From assembly GCF_900129905.1 (NCBI RefSeq), contig NZ_FQXG01000004.1, positions 412,664-476,663 on the forward strand: 64,000 nucleotides of DNA, read 5' to 3'. The notes under the pieces are model-generated. The model was not told the DNA's origin. It saw only the letters and a list, made by a program, of their open reading frames with translations, and did no database searches. Shown in pieces: positions 63,877-64,000 of the stretch (positions are counted from its first letter, which is position 1; each line of letters begins with the position of its first letter). The stretch is from Ferrimonas marina. GTDB lineage: Bacteria; Pseudomonadota; Gammaproteobacteria; Enterobacterales; Shewanellaceae. Position numbers and translations under genes: made by a program.

Positions 63877-64000
63877 CTACTCCACCTCGGCATAGAAGCT
63901 ATGCAGCCACTCCTCCAGCCGGGTGTACCCCGATGGCATCAGCTCATTGTAGTTCTCCGGCAACGACAGCGGCCGCTCAGTTGACTCCAACACCGGCCAA
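63877..64000 (-). CDS. Second pectate-lyase-like protein, C-terminal end only
   Basis: The last 40 codons of a gene that continues past the window: WPVLESTERPLSLPENYNEL then MPSGYTRLEEWLHSFYAEVE and a TAG stop. It aligns with the C terminus of the downstream lyase (ELEIPANYNEVMESGYTRLEEWLHSFYGEVEN), so the two are tandem paralogues, 20 nt apart and likely co-transcribed. Nothing can be said of its N-terminal part. Confidence 0.8.
   Translation of the reverse strand, partial: WPVLESTERPLSLPENYNELMPSGYTRLEEWLHSFYAEVE

Overview
The window is ordinary chromosome from a GC-rich gammaproteobacterium. The best guess is an Alteromonadales member close to Ferrimonas or Shewanella. This rests on several things: the order glyA-nrdR-ribD-ribE-ribBX-ribH-nusB-thiL-pgpA; a ribB fused to a dead GTP cyclohydrolase II domain; the order murJ-ribF-ileS-lspA-fkpB-ispH running into a minor-pilin cluster; thrLABC beside yjtD; and lineage-restricted small proteins of the DUF2986 and DUF3545 types. 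The genus is inference; no rRNA is present. No phage, insertion sequence or CRISPR array was found.

Layout. 1-215: two tandem tRNA-Leu(CAG) genes with a terminator. 291-2572: a FapA/DUF342 protein and a SieB-like membrane protein. 2669-4839: a TetR regulator with candidate operator repeats, two very small ORFs, and a PagP-like outer membrane enzyme with a perfect CRP-type box upstream. 4870-7243: YadG/YadH ABC exporter plus a TrmB-like methyltransferase. 7521-10155: a DsbD/ScsB-type reductase with a secreted redoxin, in visibly lower-GC DNA. 10416-12389: glnB and nadE. 12506-17777: type IV minor pilins, including a 746-residue PilV-like protein, with pilE divergent. 17821-25704: ispH, fkpB, lspA, ileS, ribF, murJ and the divergent rpsT. 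25879-37641: metabolism, transport and repair (M28 peptidase, yaaA, alsT, an OmpA-like protein, tal-pgi, ung/nfo). 37710-43358: gmhA and thrLABC with a complete attenuator. 43418-48622: yjtD, aceK, slyD, lrgAB, pgpA. 48619-55371: thiL, nusB, riboflavin genes, nrdR and glyA. 55619-59776: a TonB-dependent receptor and lipoprotein pair behind Fur-like boxes. 59958-61622: ettA. 61712-64000: a 28-unit heptanucleotide array abutting tandem pectate-lyase-like genes.

How it fits together. Most genes are housekeeping, packed into operons with ATGA, GTGA or TGATG overlaps, and closed by strong hairpin terminators, many of them shared by convergent genes. The accessory content is mostly cell surface: minor pilins, a lipid A modification candidate, an iron-regulated receptor with its lipoprotein, periplasmic thiol chemistry, and secreted lyases on long Pro/Asp linkers. 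The items most worth following up are the heptanucleotide array that supplies a stop codon, the enlarged PilV-like protein in a cluster without PilY1, the receptor-lipoprotein pair, the PagP-like gene with its CRP-type box and an upstream 30-codon ORF, and the fully readable thr attenuator.
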